Assembly (NCBI RefSeq): GCF_030253575.1
Contig: NC_080560.1
Span: 11,156,501 to 11,220,500, forward strand
Direction: 5' to 3'
DNA: 64,000 bases
Source: Rhododendron vialii
Taxonomy: Eukaryota; Streptophyta; Magnoliopsida; Ericales; Ericaceae
Under the pieces are notes generated by a model that was given only the letters and a program-made list of their open reading frames with translations, was not told the origin of the DNA and did not search any database. Position 1 is the first letter of the stretch. Each line of letters opens with the position of its first letter. A program made the translations under genes and the position numbers. Positions 22,700 to 34,227 of the stretch are shown here, piece by piece.

Positions 22700-23108
22700 A
22701 ATTAAAAATAAAAATCTGCTATGATCGATTTTGTTGATGCTTAAGCAATGTCAGCAAGCGTATCAAAGAGTATCGGTATCAGAAGGCCGAAAATTTGATA
22801 TGTATCATCCGAGACGAGATTGGTATCTAAAACCTCATCTTTTGGTTACTACAACAACCAGAAGCAACTAATAATGAGCATCAAATTGGCATCTAAAATC
22901 ATTTTTCTTATTTCTCCAACATCCAATGTCATTGAAATTATTGCACTTTAGGTCTACTACAGTACACATACAGAAAGTGGATATCCTTTCATGGACCTAA
23001 AGAAACATTACAAATCAATACATGATGTTCCAACTAAAACTTAATGAACTGGAAAAAGTCCAAAGTATAGATCAAATCTTGAAGAAAATTAAATTCCAAA
23101 TACATTGA
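22700..23108. other. 3' flank of the P450 gene (minus strand), nothing recognised
   Basis: Lies between the LINE tail and the P450 stop codon and probably contains the P450 3' UTR. Confidence 0.5.
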
Positions 23109-26100
23109 TTAATCGTAGCGAGGATGCAGTCGAACTGGAAGTCCTTTCTCCGGGTATGGCATCATGCCGCCTAAAACTCTCTCATTAGGGTCAACCACTT
23201 CCCATTTAAACTTTTTAACCAAGTTGTGGATGAAAGCGAGGATCACGAATCGAGCGTATTCTTTCCCAGGACAGATTCTAGGTCCTCCTCCAAATGGCAC
23301 AAAAGTATACAGTGGCATTCTGTCACCTTCCATGAATCTTGAGGGGTCGAATTTATACGGTTCCCGAAAGTACTCAGGGTTTCTTTGTGTCGTGTTAACG
23401 GTCCAAAATACCTGAAAACAAAAATATAGTCATGACGGCAGTAAATTGTGGACAACTACTTTTTCTTCAAAGATGGATCAAATAGTGATGCAGAAAAATT
23501 TTACAAGCTACTCCCTCTATTTCTATTTATTTGTTTAAATTTTTACTCTTGTGTGACCAAAAGATATTTGTCATTCAAGTTGACTCTTCAAAAGTTTTTT
23601 TCTTTTTTTTTAAACTACTCTTTCAAAGCTTTCCTTGATATCCTTTTTCTTTTGAAGCAACAAAACAGCAAAGCTAAAGTACAAGATTATACAATGGAGA
23701 AAGTCCATTCTTATTTAATGCCAAAGGGGTGAAGGGTGTTTTAGAAAATCTAAAGTTCTTCTCTTAATCATTGTGTCCCCCTTAATAATTAAAAATCCTA
23801 TACCGGACAAACGAATTGAGACGAATTGAGTTGGTGGACTTATTTATATAATCCTTCCGTCCCAAATTGTCTGCCCATCATGAGAGAAATCGTGCAATTT
23901 TCGGATAAAAAAAATAAAGTGCTTCCAAGCATCATTTTTAGAGTTTCTTTACACCATATTAAAGAGCTTAAATTAACGTACTCCATGAGTTCTTTAATAT
24001 GGTGCAAAGAAATTTTAAAAATTATGCGAGAAATTATTTTATTTTTCGGTATCAAAATTGAACATATTTTCGTAAGGGGTCAACAATTCGGGACAGAGGG
24101 AGTGACGCCACATTTACAAGTTGAATACAGAGTAGCCAACAAAACATTCTAAGTTCTTTTTTAATTTCTTAATTATGCATGTTTATATTTTCACCTTCCA
24201 CCCCTTTGGAACAGTGAAACCACCATATGAAAAGTCGGTTTTGGCCTCTCTGAAAGTTCCTAAAACCGGAGGAATCACCCTCATTGATTCACACACAACA
24301 GCCCAGGAGTACTTCATTTTTTGCATGTCACCCCAGCATAGGAGTTCTTCAGCTTGTTTCGACTTTGAGATCTCCAATTGCTCTAAATTTCACCCAAAAA
24401 AATAATAATAATAAGTACATTATAATTAGCACGTGAACGAGTAATTGCATTCGAAACGACATATATGTATATAATATTTTTTCTATGGAGAAACAATCTC
24501 ACCGTTCATTAGCAGGTTACAAATTCATAGTTGATACAAAGCCTCATTTGGGCTGAACCATAAGAGTTGATAGTATATACAAGGTTTCAATCATGAGATC
24601 TAGCAGAAAGAAATTTGATTCGGATTATCTTCTAAACCTTACTAATTACTATGAACGACAAAATACAATACTAACAGAAACCTTATTGCCTATACGCTAA
24701 TTCGTAAAGCTGAAACCTTAATCATCAAGCCAACTCCTTGGATTCCCTATTACATCTTGTTTAATTATCTACCTTATGTTCTTTCTTTTGGTCTCGGGAA
24801 AATTTCAAAATGGTTTGAACTTTACGTCCAATGTCCCATAAACACCAAAACTTCACTTTATTTCAATTAGGCACTTGTACTTTACAAAACCCCCAAATTC
24901 AAGCACCTAACCTCATATTCCACCCATTGTGCGACGGAGATTGCGTGTGTGGCAGTTTTTTCCCGTTAAGTACTCTTTTGGCATTTGGCACACAAGGGTA
25001 GCCCCAAAAGTTGTAGAGAATCAAAGCCTTCATTTGTGCCTTCTACCAAAAAAAAAAAACCTTGACAGGAGTTCTCAGTGCTGCAAATGAGAAAGCTGTG
25101 GAGTTGTTCATTGATGAAAAGTATGTACATGTACTTGTTGAGATTTACTCCTGCAGTGAAAGAGTTTTGCTTCCTACCAAAAACAAAGCCTTCAGTTGGA
25201 GAGAGAGAGACCCGGATTGTTTCTGGAGGAAAAAGCTTTGAATTTAGGAAGAGTAGACCCATCTCTCTTCTCTTTCTGTTTTTTGCGAATCTCTCTCTTC
25301 TCTCTCTTTGTATGGTGTACGAAGAACAGTGTGTATGTATGATGATAAACGCACTGCCAATTAGTAATTCAGTTCAATTAGGGTTAGTGAAGTTCAGGTG
25401 TTCATGGGAATAAATCCACTGCAGTGCAGTGAGGCATTGCTTTCCCGGTGGAGGCATAGGTTCGAGCCTTACAGGGGTGCGTTTGGGGTTCAGGCCTATA
25501 AATAGCCCCTAAATTCTTGTGGACTAACCAGCTAACTTACGAACTCTCCTAATCTCGCTGATGTGTATATCGTATGACAAAAAAAATAAAATTACCTGAT
25601 AAGATCTTGTGATAAACATCAGGTCTCTCTCCAACAAATTTCATGAAGAAAGTAATGGTGTTAGCAACTGTACTATATCCAGCCACTAAAACCCCCATTA
25701 TCTTCTCACTGATGTCCTCATCCGACATCCCTTCAACAACCATCGACGTACACACATCCTGAGTAGGCGCCCCGGAAGCCACTCGCGCTCTCTTCTCTGC
25801 TAAGACGTCTGCAAGCTCCTTGCGAATCATCCCGGCGGCTCTGACCGCGTAGTGAAGCGCGGTCCCGGGGATGTCCAGAGGAAGATTGTGAATCCCGTGG
25901 GTCACTTTGTCGAACTGGCCGACGAGCTTCGCGATCCGTTCTGGGTTTTCGAGGCCCAAGAAGAAGCGACACGCGAGGGTCAAGGTTATGGACCTGCAGA
26001 AAGTGTACATCTTCACTTCGGCCTTGCCTTCCAAGTGAGTCTTCAACTGTTTTTGGATAATGGAGTCCATACCTGCCAAGCAAGAAAAACTACTACTCAG

Positions 26101-26703
26101 AAATCTCACGCACGACAATGACACCGCCAGATCTGGCAGTGTCATCTATAAGAATATGACTTTAGATTTTTAAAAAACGGAGAAATGTGAAACACCAGAT
26201 CATGCTGTATGGAGATTTTTTCCCGACAGCTTAATTTGCTTGTATATATAGATCGAATTACCTGCCACGTAATTGACCAACGCCTCGGGCTTCAAAAAAA
26301 ATGCCATGAACCGCGGCAACTTCATCTCGTCGTTGCTCAGAACCTTATCGGAGTTCTGAACTTGGGTGGAGAAGAAGAGCTTTTGCATGGCCTTGGGCAG
26401 GTACGCAGTGAAGTGCTTGTCCTCGTTGGAGAAGAGGAACTTGTGGCCGTTGGGGCCGCATATGATCACGATCTTTTCTCCGAAAAAATTGGTCCTGAAG
26501 ATGTCCGGAGAGTGTTTCTTCATCCTATCGCTAACGAACTTCTCAGGGTTTACCATGAAATCCAGGGTTTCGCCCACAATAGGCCACCCGGAGCCGCCCG
26601 GTGGCAGGTTTGAATCAACACTACTGGATGCATTTCTGAAAGCAAAGAAGCTGATAGTGAAAAAGATAACAAGAAAAGCTATGGCTAGTGAGAAAGCTTC
26701 CAT
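23109..26703 (-). CDS. Cytochrome P450, CYP716-like (putative triterpenoid oxidase)
   Basis: Four exons on the minus strand: 26703-26262, 26072-25596, 24382-24195 and 23411-23109, with matching phases, giving 469 residues, normal for a microsomal P450. Features in order: an N-terminal membrane anchor ([14 protein letters not shown]), the hinge [14 protein letters not shown], ExxR helix K (CESMRV), the PERF-like FDPSRF, and the haem loop [11 protein letters not shown] followed by [22 protein letters not shown], which is strongly CYP716-like. Known CYP716s oxidise triterpene scaffolds such as beta-amyrin on the endoplasmic reticulum; the substrate here is unknown. The oxygen-binding I-helix reads [10 protein letters not shown], lacking the usual acidic residue and second Thr of (A/G)GxDTT. 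A TATA box at 26784-26794 supports the start. The gene looks intact. Confidence 0.9.
23851..24102. mobile_element. Fold-back Stowaway-like MITE in P450 intron 3
   Basis: The left end atccttccgtcccaaattgt is the inverse of the right end acaattcgggacagagggagt. Both arms are inverted copies over about 100 bp: tttctttacaccatattaaagag on one side, ctttaatatggtgcaaagaa on the other. It is non-coding and lies wholly within the intron 24194-23412. Confidence 0.82.
25400..25530 (+). mobile_element. Possible SINE/tRNA-like fragment in P450 intron 2
   Basis: Contains a B-box-like ggttcgagcc (25459-25468) with tgcagtgaggcattgc upstream. No poly(A) or target duplication is seen. It lies inside the intron 25595-24383. 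Confidence 0.3.
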
Positions 26704-26783
26704 GAAGTTTCTGTTTCTGGGAGATAGTAATTAATTAGTTAGGAATCGAGTACTGGAAATCTACTACTCCAGTAAGCTTCCAT

Positions 26784-26794
26784 GTTATTTATAG
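26784..26794 (-). promoter_or_regulatory. TATA box of the CYP716-like gene
   Basis: On the minus strand the sequence is ctataaataac, about 81 bp before the ATG at 26703. This gives a predicted 5' UTR near 50 nt. Confidence 0.7.
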
Positions 26795-26848
26795 AGTAAT
26801 TAAGCACTAAAACAAAATGCTATCTTGTTCAAATATCTTGGACCAGAC

Positions 26849-27060
26849 TTTTTTTTTTGTTTTGAAATGTCGGGTGTCCCTGGTCAGTTTGCGCGCACCT
26901 CATACTGATCCCTACAGCCTCTCCCACAGTCATTTCACACACTTACGCGTGGGGGTGAGGTGGCCCCAAAAATTATTGACAAGGAGAATCGAACCTGAGA
27001 TCTTAAGATGGAGCAAACACATAAATTCTAGGCCAAGACCACTTGGCCAAACCCTCCGGA
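26849..27060 (-). mobile_element. Complete tRNA-derived SINE just upstream of the P450 promoter
   Basis: Read on the minus strand, the 212-bp element has an A-box-like tggccaagtggt and a B box ggttcgattct (polymerase III promoter) about 50 bp apart. It then has a non-tRNA body, and ends in an A-run (caaaacaaaaaaaaaa). Both sides carry the same 11-bp direct repeat, ttggaccagac on the plus strand (26838-26848 and 27061-27071). Structurally complete; its 3' end is about 55 bp from the P450 TATA box. Confidence 0.9.
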
Positions 27061-27229
27061 TTGGACCAGACCAGACCAGACCTTGTTTATAGTCACTAGG
27101 CCAACAAAGTTGACTGTATAGGGTTGGTGGGTTGTGTGTAGAAATTAAAAAGGGCAAGTAGGTAATTAATTGTTGTGTCCTTTATTGATAATGCAATATG
27201 TAAATGGACATGACTGCTTGCCAGAAAAG

Positions 27230-27363
27230 GAACTTTAATTTAACGCTCACATTATGAGGTAGGGCTAAATACAAGAGAGGGGGAGTCGAAGAAGTGAGCT
27301 ACGCCCAAGTAATGGGTTATTGAACTTTTAATTAGTACTTCTCTTGTGTACTTATTATTGTAG
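27230..27363 (+). repeat. Direct repeat, right copy (partner of 19914-20026)
   Basis: See the left copy. This one lies about 530-660 bp upstream of the P450 start codon, so it may be part of the gene's distal promoter or a repeat that landed there. Confidence 0.65.
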
Positions 27364-27467
27364 TTAAGGCTCTGTTCCACTGAGAGAATGACTTGTATTG
27401 TAAAACGAGAAATAAGTATTTAAAAAATAAAAACATTAGCGAAACGAGACCTAAAAAATTGTGGACA

Positions 27468-27514
27468 GCTTGACTCGCCACTCGCGCTGTAAAAGCTCCA
27501 TGGCTAGCACATTG
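27468..27514 (-). pseudogene. Duplicated PEPC exon fragment
   Basis: Minus-strand reading NVLAMELLQREWRVK is a near copy of the pseudogene's DVLAVELLQREC-VK at 29914-29959 (about 46 bp, few differences). It lies about 45 bp beyond the PEPC stop codon, so part of the gene was copied and rejoined downstream. Confidence 0.8.
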
Positions 27515-29010
27515 AGTCGTAAGAAGAACGGAGAATGTACAAGAAAATAACAGGCGCCTAACTGGTGTTCTGCATTCCTGCCGCTACACCCTTCATGGTC
27601 AAGATAAGCGTGTCTTGAAGCCCGAGAGCGTATTCACTAGTGGGGTTAAGCTTGACTAGCTCTGCAGTCTGGGGCTTGCTAGATTCGGTTATGTCCTTGG
27701 ATAGATGCAGCCTCACCTTCACATCATAGCTGGAGTCACGAATCCGCTTCAGTGTGTAGGCCTAGCACACGAATCCGCTTCGTGATGTATGCATCATGAA
27801 GACGGAGCCTTTGCTTCGGATCACTGTCCACGGATGCAAATGCAATGTACTGCATAGACCCTTTCTCTTCTATCATCTTGATATATTGCGATGATTTTTT
27901 TTACGATTGGGTTATGAAGATTGTGGTTTTCAGAGGGAATTGTGCAAATGTTAGTTGAGGCTAAGACAAGGTCACATTTTCTCAACTCCACCAATTATGA
28001 TGCCGTACTTACATTATGGAGACGACAAATATTGAGGAAACTTAGTTGAGCTGTCCTGTTGAGACTTGTAGTGAAGAACTCATTGATCAAAAATGTCATT
28101 TCGGTTTAGGAAAAAAAAGTTTTTCGGAAAAGCTTTGAAAACGAGCCAAAACATAGTTGAAACAACAAGAACTAGGGAAATACTGGAAACGGCAATATCT
28201 CTAATAGGTGTCGAAATAAATCGATGCTTCAGTATGTTTTGTATAATCTTGACATGTTTATGTGACTTTCGGTTTCTGTAGGTAGAAAAATTGGAATTTG
28301 GAGTTCTACAATCTTGTTGCGGTTTCCCAGGTAAGGGAAACGTTTCGGCTGTTTCCATGTTTCTTGATCATAGACTTAGAGTTCTTTAGATGCACTATTC
28401 CAGTAATTTTCCTTTGTATTACCTGGAGGAGAAGGCTCTTATAATTGGTTTCTTCGTAGTTTGCTCTCAAAGTCTCTCCAAATGGCCGCAAGTCTTCCGA
28501 CACTAGAAGCTTGTCATACAAAGCAGCAATCCTTGGATTTCCTTTGGCAAACACCATCTCAACCAAGTCAATGGTCACTCTGATGAAAGGCCACTGGTTG
28601 TACATTTCCTTCAACATGGGGAGATTTTTTACATCCTTCTCAATGACATGCTTGAATGCAGCTCCAAAACTGAGCCTGACCGGGAGGTGAAACCTCGTTT
28701 GGGTCCAAGCAAAGATCCAGGGGATTGCCCGGAGAGATTCAATGTTTCCTTTTTGATGGACGACTTCCTATGTTCATATGACCATACTCCGTCTCTAGTG
28801 TTGCCTGCAGTATTTGAAGGGAAAAAAATGAACTCAGTTTCTTCATAGGTTAATCAGGTAACAATCTCCATAGATACCATGTAGTACAAACAGAACCAGT
28901 AATATCCGAGAGAATATCAAAGATCAATGAAGCAGAAAACGTTTCAACCTTAAACACGAAAAGTAGTACCTTCAAAAGTGTTTCCGTTGGAGTTGCAACA
29001 CAAGAAATAA

Positions 29011-29240
29011 TCCTTTCGTCCCCACTAATTGGTCAGCCGTTCAATGGGATCAACAGATTACGTATTTTTTAGAAGAAAAAATTCTAGATTTTTATCATCA
29101 ATCGAAAGATCTCAATTAGTTTTGACTTTTGCTTAACAAAGTTTCTGAAATCATCTCTAAACAAAGTTTTCAATATCGTCTAAAGCGATACTCTGTTATG
29201 AAGAATAGTGAAAACAGACAAACAAATGGGGACGAAAGAA
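29011..29240. mobile_element. MITE inside the PEPC pseudogene
   Basis: The left end tcctttcgtccccactaatt pairs in inverted form with the right end aacaaatggggacgaaaga. About 230 bp, AT-rich, non-coding, Stowaway-like termini. It lies in the intron between the exons at ~29340 and 28804. Confidence 0.7.
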
Positions 29241-30205
29241 GCATATTTTCTCATTGCGTCGAAATGGAGTTGTTATATTACGAACTTAGGATGGTTCTGA
29301 ATGTTACCGAAAGGTCAAAAAGATCAAGCCTTGCAAAGATACTTACGAGGTGGAAGTATTCGATGAAACGAGGTTCCTGGAAAACTATAGAACGATATTC
29401 CTTCGTGGCAACAAATGTCATCTCATCCAATACTGCACACCACTCCGGCTTTGGCGAGATTGGGGGATGCATTCCATGTACTAGTGTCGCTGCTGTGAAA
29501 CGTTGGAGCGTTCTAAAACATATAAGTGCTCCTCCCCGAAAGATTGCTCAATATGACTTCACCCTGAACCGTCACACAAAGCGACCCGTGAATCATATCT
29601 GGTAGCTGGGACAATATGGCTAGGTGGGTGGGACATCCTCCTCTTGTAACAGTCCCTCCTCAACCGTGGCACATAGTAAGCCTCACCCCGTATTGCTTTG
29701 CCACCTTTATGAGTTCCTCTTGGGCCTTATACAAATGCCAAGCAGCAGACAAACGACTGGCATCCTTGCCCAACTTCGAGTACCCAATCATGACTTCTTG
29801 CTTTCCATTGATCCGGTTCCTATACCAATCAATTAAGAAGAGACGAGCCAAAGAAGCTGGCGCAGATACAAGATCCACAAGTTTTTCAAAAAGTGGTACC
29901 ACCCTTAACAACTGCTTGACTCAGCACTCGCGCTGTAAAAGCTCCACGGCTAGCACATCAGACGGTGCAGTCACCATTGAAATGATGTAGGCTCCAAAGT
30001 TATCGAGTTATTTCAGGGGAGTTGAGAAATGACATGGAAAGTGTCCAAAACATCAGCGACTTCTTCAGTTTTGGGAAGATCGGGACCAAAAAGAGGACAC
30101 TTGCCACTGAGTTCGGATAAGAGCCACTCCTGCCTTTTTTGTTCAGGCCATTCTCTGTAGGACCCGATTTCTAGGTGCCAGGTAATGGCGTCTATAACAT
30201 CAATG

Positions 30206-30475
30206 TGTTGGAAAATAAACTTGTTTTTTTAATAATAAGGGAGTTATGCTTTTGGGAGTTTTTTCTAGGTAATGGTGAGTTACATTAATGAAAGTTATTA
30301 AATTAATGAAGTTAGGTTTGTGAAGCGTGAAGCGGGTTACATTATGTGTTTAGTATAAATTTACATGTAATCCTTGTTTTTCAAGTATGAGTGAATAAAA
30401 GTATTCCAAGTGTTCTCTGGAATTATCATCTTCTTCATATTGTTGAGTTGTGTGTGTGTGCTCTTGCCTCCAACA
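30206..30475 (+). mobile_element. Short solo LTR (270 bp) inside a PEPC exon
   Basis: It begins TGTTGGA and ends TCCAACA, with a TATA-like tagtataaattta and a poly(A)-like gaataaaa in the same orientation. It splits the PEPC reading exactly between ESDRHT and [13 protein letters not shown]. The host flanks are consistent with a short target duplication (catac against cat-t, decayed). It has no internal coding. This is a fossil LTR or a TRIM-sized element; family unknown, probably Copia. Confidence 0.75.
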
Positions 30476-32006
30476 CAGTATGCCTGTCTGATTCTTGCCG
30501 AATGTCAAGCCTCACAAGAGACAGTCCGAAGGTGGAGACTTGCCGTAAAAAATCAAGAAGGCTTCCATTGGCAATTGGCCGATCACCACAAGCACAGAGC
30601 GATCCATGACATAGTTCCAGAGGCTCCAGGAACTGCAGAAACAAGTAACAACCAATAAGAAATGAAGACAAATTGTCAATAAGAAAAGCAACACGGTTTT
30701 CTGAGTGTGTCAATGTATAACACATATTCTTGCTCTTTATAGTACAGTAATTTAATCTGTGGCAAATTGGTATAATATAATTTGCAGAAAGGGTCTTCTT
30801 CTGTCTAGGGTAACAAAGATCTGCCACAAGTTAAAGAGCCAGAAGGCAAGGGAGAAATGCCAGTCATTTAGTGACATGATGCCACTCTTGACCCTTAATG
30901 TAATACGTAACGTAGAACCATGCGAATAATGGAAAATCCAAAGAAGTATCAAGGGAAAAAATACCCAAGAAAGTAAAAGGGAAACAGAGAAGAGTAAGAA
31001 AAAAGATCAATTTGTTGGATTCCACGAAAGTCAACACTTCAAGAATGACCACCCTTCGCTTGCACTCTATTCCTTTTTGGTATTTACATTTTAACAGGTA
31101 CACCACCTCGCTCAAATTTTCTTCAAAAAGTTGGAATGGTAATCCTATTCACATCAATGACAGATGAAATGTCCAGAAAAAAAAAAAAAAGGGACAAAGA
31201 AAGAGGTCTTCCTCCCACATATCTGTGTTTTTTTAGAGATCCACAGATTTTCCTGCATAAAGTGAGACTCAAGGTGGGAATATCAGACTTTTCATAAGTG
31301 TCGGAGCGTGACAGCTAGACATATGCATACAATAATGAACAGTTCTGCCCTCAAAAAAAAAATTACAGACTGCAAGAGAGGATAGAGTTGGTCGTTTATG
31401 GTTCACGTTTTGTTGGTATGAAAAACTCAAGAAAGTTACTGATGAGAATAGACCTGATCAACGTGTGTAAAAGTTGTCTCCTCAGCAATATCAGAGAAGC
31501 CATTGGCTAATAACTAGCGAGCACGTTCACATGTATGATACAGCTTGTCCCTTACCTCACCTAGAATAACTTGATAGGGCTCATTTGGAGGAATTTGTTT
31601 CCAAAACTCTGCATGGATGGAATCATGAGTGCAAAAGTGAAAACCAAATTGGAAACACATAACTTTCTCATAAGTAAATTTAGTGACCGGAGGACTTTTT
31701 ATGTTTTATTTTTGCAGTATGTATAACATGAATCTCAACCTACAGAAAGAGTTTCCCCAATCTATCCAAACATTACTTGGCCAAGTGTTAGAATGCCACC
31801 CTATTAAACCTATGATCCTGTCTCCTGTGCAAACAGGACTTGAATGTTGATGGAAATACCTAACACATTAACTTCTAAAGTCGACATTTTATTTACAGAT
31901 TATCAAAGGTAGTATGAAAACATGACAGATTAAAGCAAAGAGCCACTCTAAAATATGTGAACGGCGTCAAGTGGAAGTTGGAAATGCTATTTTGCGTGAA
32001 GCACAC

Positions 32007-32149
32007 TGTTAGAATATAGTATTAGTAGTAGTCTCACATTGCTTAGTTTACTTATTCAATATGTGAGTCATCTATCTATATAAATAAGATTGTTATGTGT
32101 GAGGGTTATTTTAACACCCTATATATTTTTCTTATTCTCCCAAACAACA
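32007..32149 (+). repeat. 5' LTR of the gag-only Copia element
   Basis: 143 bp, TG...CA, immediately followed by the primer-binding site. Carries 'tctatataaata', a likely TATA box. Confidence 0.9.
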
Positions 32150-33779
32150 TGGTATCAGAGCCACCCTTAATCCAACCCTAACCCTAATCATAATCGTAAC
32201 CCACGCCCCACAACCCATCATCACCACATACTGTTACTGTTCACCGCGAACACTATTCATCGAGAACACTGTTCACGTGAGCACTGTTCATCACTCATGG
32301 CTAATCAGATCTGGTCTCTCCCATATGCGTATGGTATCGTGCTTTTGTTTCTAGTTTCTGTAACGGTCTTTCCGCTATTTTTAATTGAATTTCTATACCA
32401 TCTAATTTGTTGATCGCGGTTATGGGTTTGCCAGATCATTAGTTAATGTATTATTGCTATTGATACTGTTGGGTATTAGCATTACTTTGTTCGGCGCTCA
32501 GTTGATTAGTTATTAGTTGTTTTGGTTGGTGTTTCGTTGATTGAGGCTTGGTAGTTCTTTATTTTTTGGTTGTCTCTCCATTGTTCGGTAAAATGTCTAA
32601 GCAAAAGTCTGATTCTGGTTCCGGCTACTGTTACGGGTAGTTCATTCAGTTCTTCACGGTTTCGGGAAAAGCTTTCTAGTACCTTCGCCCCATTGAATGG
32701 TAAAAAATTATGCTATTTAGGCTAAAGTAGTTGAAGTTTATTATTTGGGCTAGACACAGTATCATTATTTGATTGATGATCCCCCCGCATAGACTGTTTC
32801 TACTTGTAAGGCATGAGAATCTGAGGATGCCCGGATTCGATCTGAGTTGTGGAATAGTATGGAAGAACATATTGCTAGCACGCTTGTTTTCTTAGAAAGT
32901 GCCAAAAAGGTATGGACACAGGCTCAGGAGATGTATTCTGGTGTTAATAATCTCCGTCGGACATATGATCTTCATCGGTCCTTCTTTTTTATATCCCAGG
33001 GTGATTTTATCTTTGGAGGCTTACTATGCCAAATTTCTTGGTATTTGTGAGGAGCTCAATATTTGTGAGTCTATTTCATCTGACATTCAGGTTATGCGAC
33101 GCCAGCGTGAGCGTATGCAGGTTGCTCGATTTATATCTGGTGCATCATCCACCTATGATCCTGTTAGTCCTCAGCTCTTGGGGTCTCGAGATTTACCTTC
33201 TCTTAGTGAGGTATTTAGTTGCCTTCGTCAGTCTTTTGTATCTGTGTCTACGCCTGCCCCTTCTCTTGATCGTTCAGCATTAGCTTCCACTATTTTTGTT
33301 AGTTTTGGCTCTTCCTTCAACCGCGGCCGTGGTCGTGGGTTTAGTGATCGTGGTTGTGATTCTGGATTTGGTGGTTGTGGTTTTGGTCGTGGTGTTGATG
33401 GTTGTGACTCTGGTTTTGGTGCTCATGAAGGTCATAGGTCAGGGGGAGGTGGCCGTGGTCACAGCCGTGATTCCAAGTTGTATATTTATTGTTGGGGCAC
33501 CAATCATACTGTGGAGTATTGTTATCATCTTCACGGGTTTCCTCAGGCTCATCAGGTTATGATCTCTCTGGATACTGGACAGCTTGCTCATTCTTCTGCC
33601 AACAATGTGGTGACCATCTCTGCAAAGGAATACCAGCGCCTTATGTCAATTCAGCCTCCAGCTATTGATTCTTCCGCCACTGCTATGCTTGCTCAGACAG
33701 AATCTCCAGATGGGGAGGAAAATTGGTGGCGGTGCTAAACCTGGTCGTTGTGGTTGGAAGTTGCAATTGGTTTTGGTTG

Positions 33780-34010
33780 TGTTAAAGTTGTTCGTTGGTC
33801 ATTGAAGTCATTTCGTTGGTTGTTGGTCGTTGAATTTGTTCGTTGATTCGTTGGTCGTTGAATTCGTTTGTTGATTCATTGGTCGTTGAAATCATTTGTT
33901 GGTCGTTGCTGTTGACAGTCATTGAAGTCGTTTCGTTCGTTGAAATCATTGAAGTTGTTTCGTTGGTTGTTATTGGTCGTTGTTTTAGCAAGTTGGTTGT
34001 TTTAGTGATT
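33780..34010 (+). repeat. Degenerate minisatellite inside the Copia element
   Basis: Built from variants of a ~12-18-bp unit (cgttggtcgttgaa / gttcgttgattcg / ttggtcgttg) filling the place where pol would lie. The open frames here on both strands come from the repeat and are not genes. Confidence 0.85.
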
Positions 34011-34084
34011 GCTGCTAGTAGTTGAGGTAATTGTTTCGTTGGTTGCTATGTAACGAGCTGGAGAGTCTCCAACTTGCGGGAGAG

Positions 34085-34227
34085 TGTTAGAATATAGTAT
34101 TAATAGTAGTCCCACATTGCTTAGTTTACTTATTCAATATGTGAGTCATCTATCTATATAAATAAAATTGTTATGTGTGAGGGTTATTTTAACACCCTAT
34201 ACACTTTTCTTATTCTCCCAAACAACA
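34085..34227 (+). repeat. 3' LTR of the gag-only Copia element
   Basis: Same 143-bp unit as 32007-32149, about 96% identical by eye. Confidence 0.9.

Larger units (their letters stand above)
32007..34227 (+). mobile_element. Gag-only, non-autonomous Copia-type LTR element (TR-GAG-like fossil)
   Basis: A 2.22-kb element with 143-bp LTRs (32007-32149, 34085-34227). They start TGTTAGAATATAG and end CAAACAACA. Next to the 5' LTR is the initiator-Met-tRNA primer site tggtatcagag typical of Copia, and before the 3' LTR a purine tract (gcgggagag). The interior carries only a gag remnant (about 32.6-33.7 kb) with an Arg/Gly-rich segment and a zinc-knuckle-like part. Protease, integrase and RT are absent. 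The LTRs differ at about 5 of 143 sites, suggesting roughly 1-2 million years at common plant rates. It is broken in a few places. It lies at the border of PEPC exon 6; no clear target duplication remains. Confidence 0.88.

Noticed and set aside
23448-23732. 94-codon plus-strand frame in the P450 intron
   Set aside because: AT-rich Phe/Leu/Lys composition in an intron; an old MITE fragment at most (actccctctatttc at 23508).
25459-25468. A tRNA gene at the ggttcgagcc box
   Set aside because: No paired acceptor stem or anticodon arm could be found; at best a SINE fragment.
33296-34025. Val/Leu-rich frames within the Copia element
   Set aside because: Out-of-frame readings of the Gly/Arg-rich gag segment and of the ttggtcgttg minisatellite.
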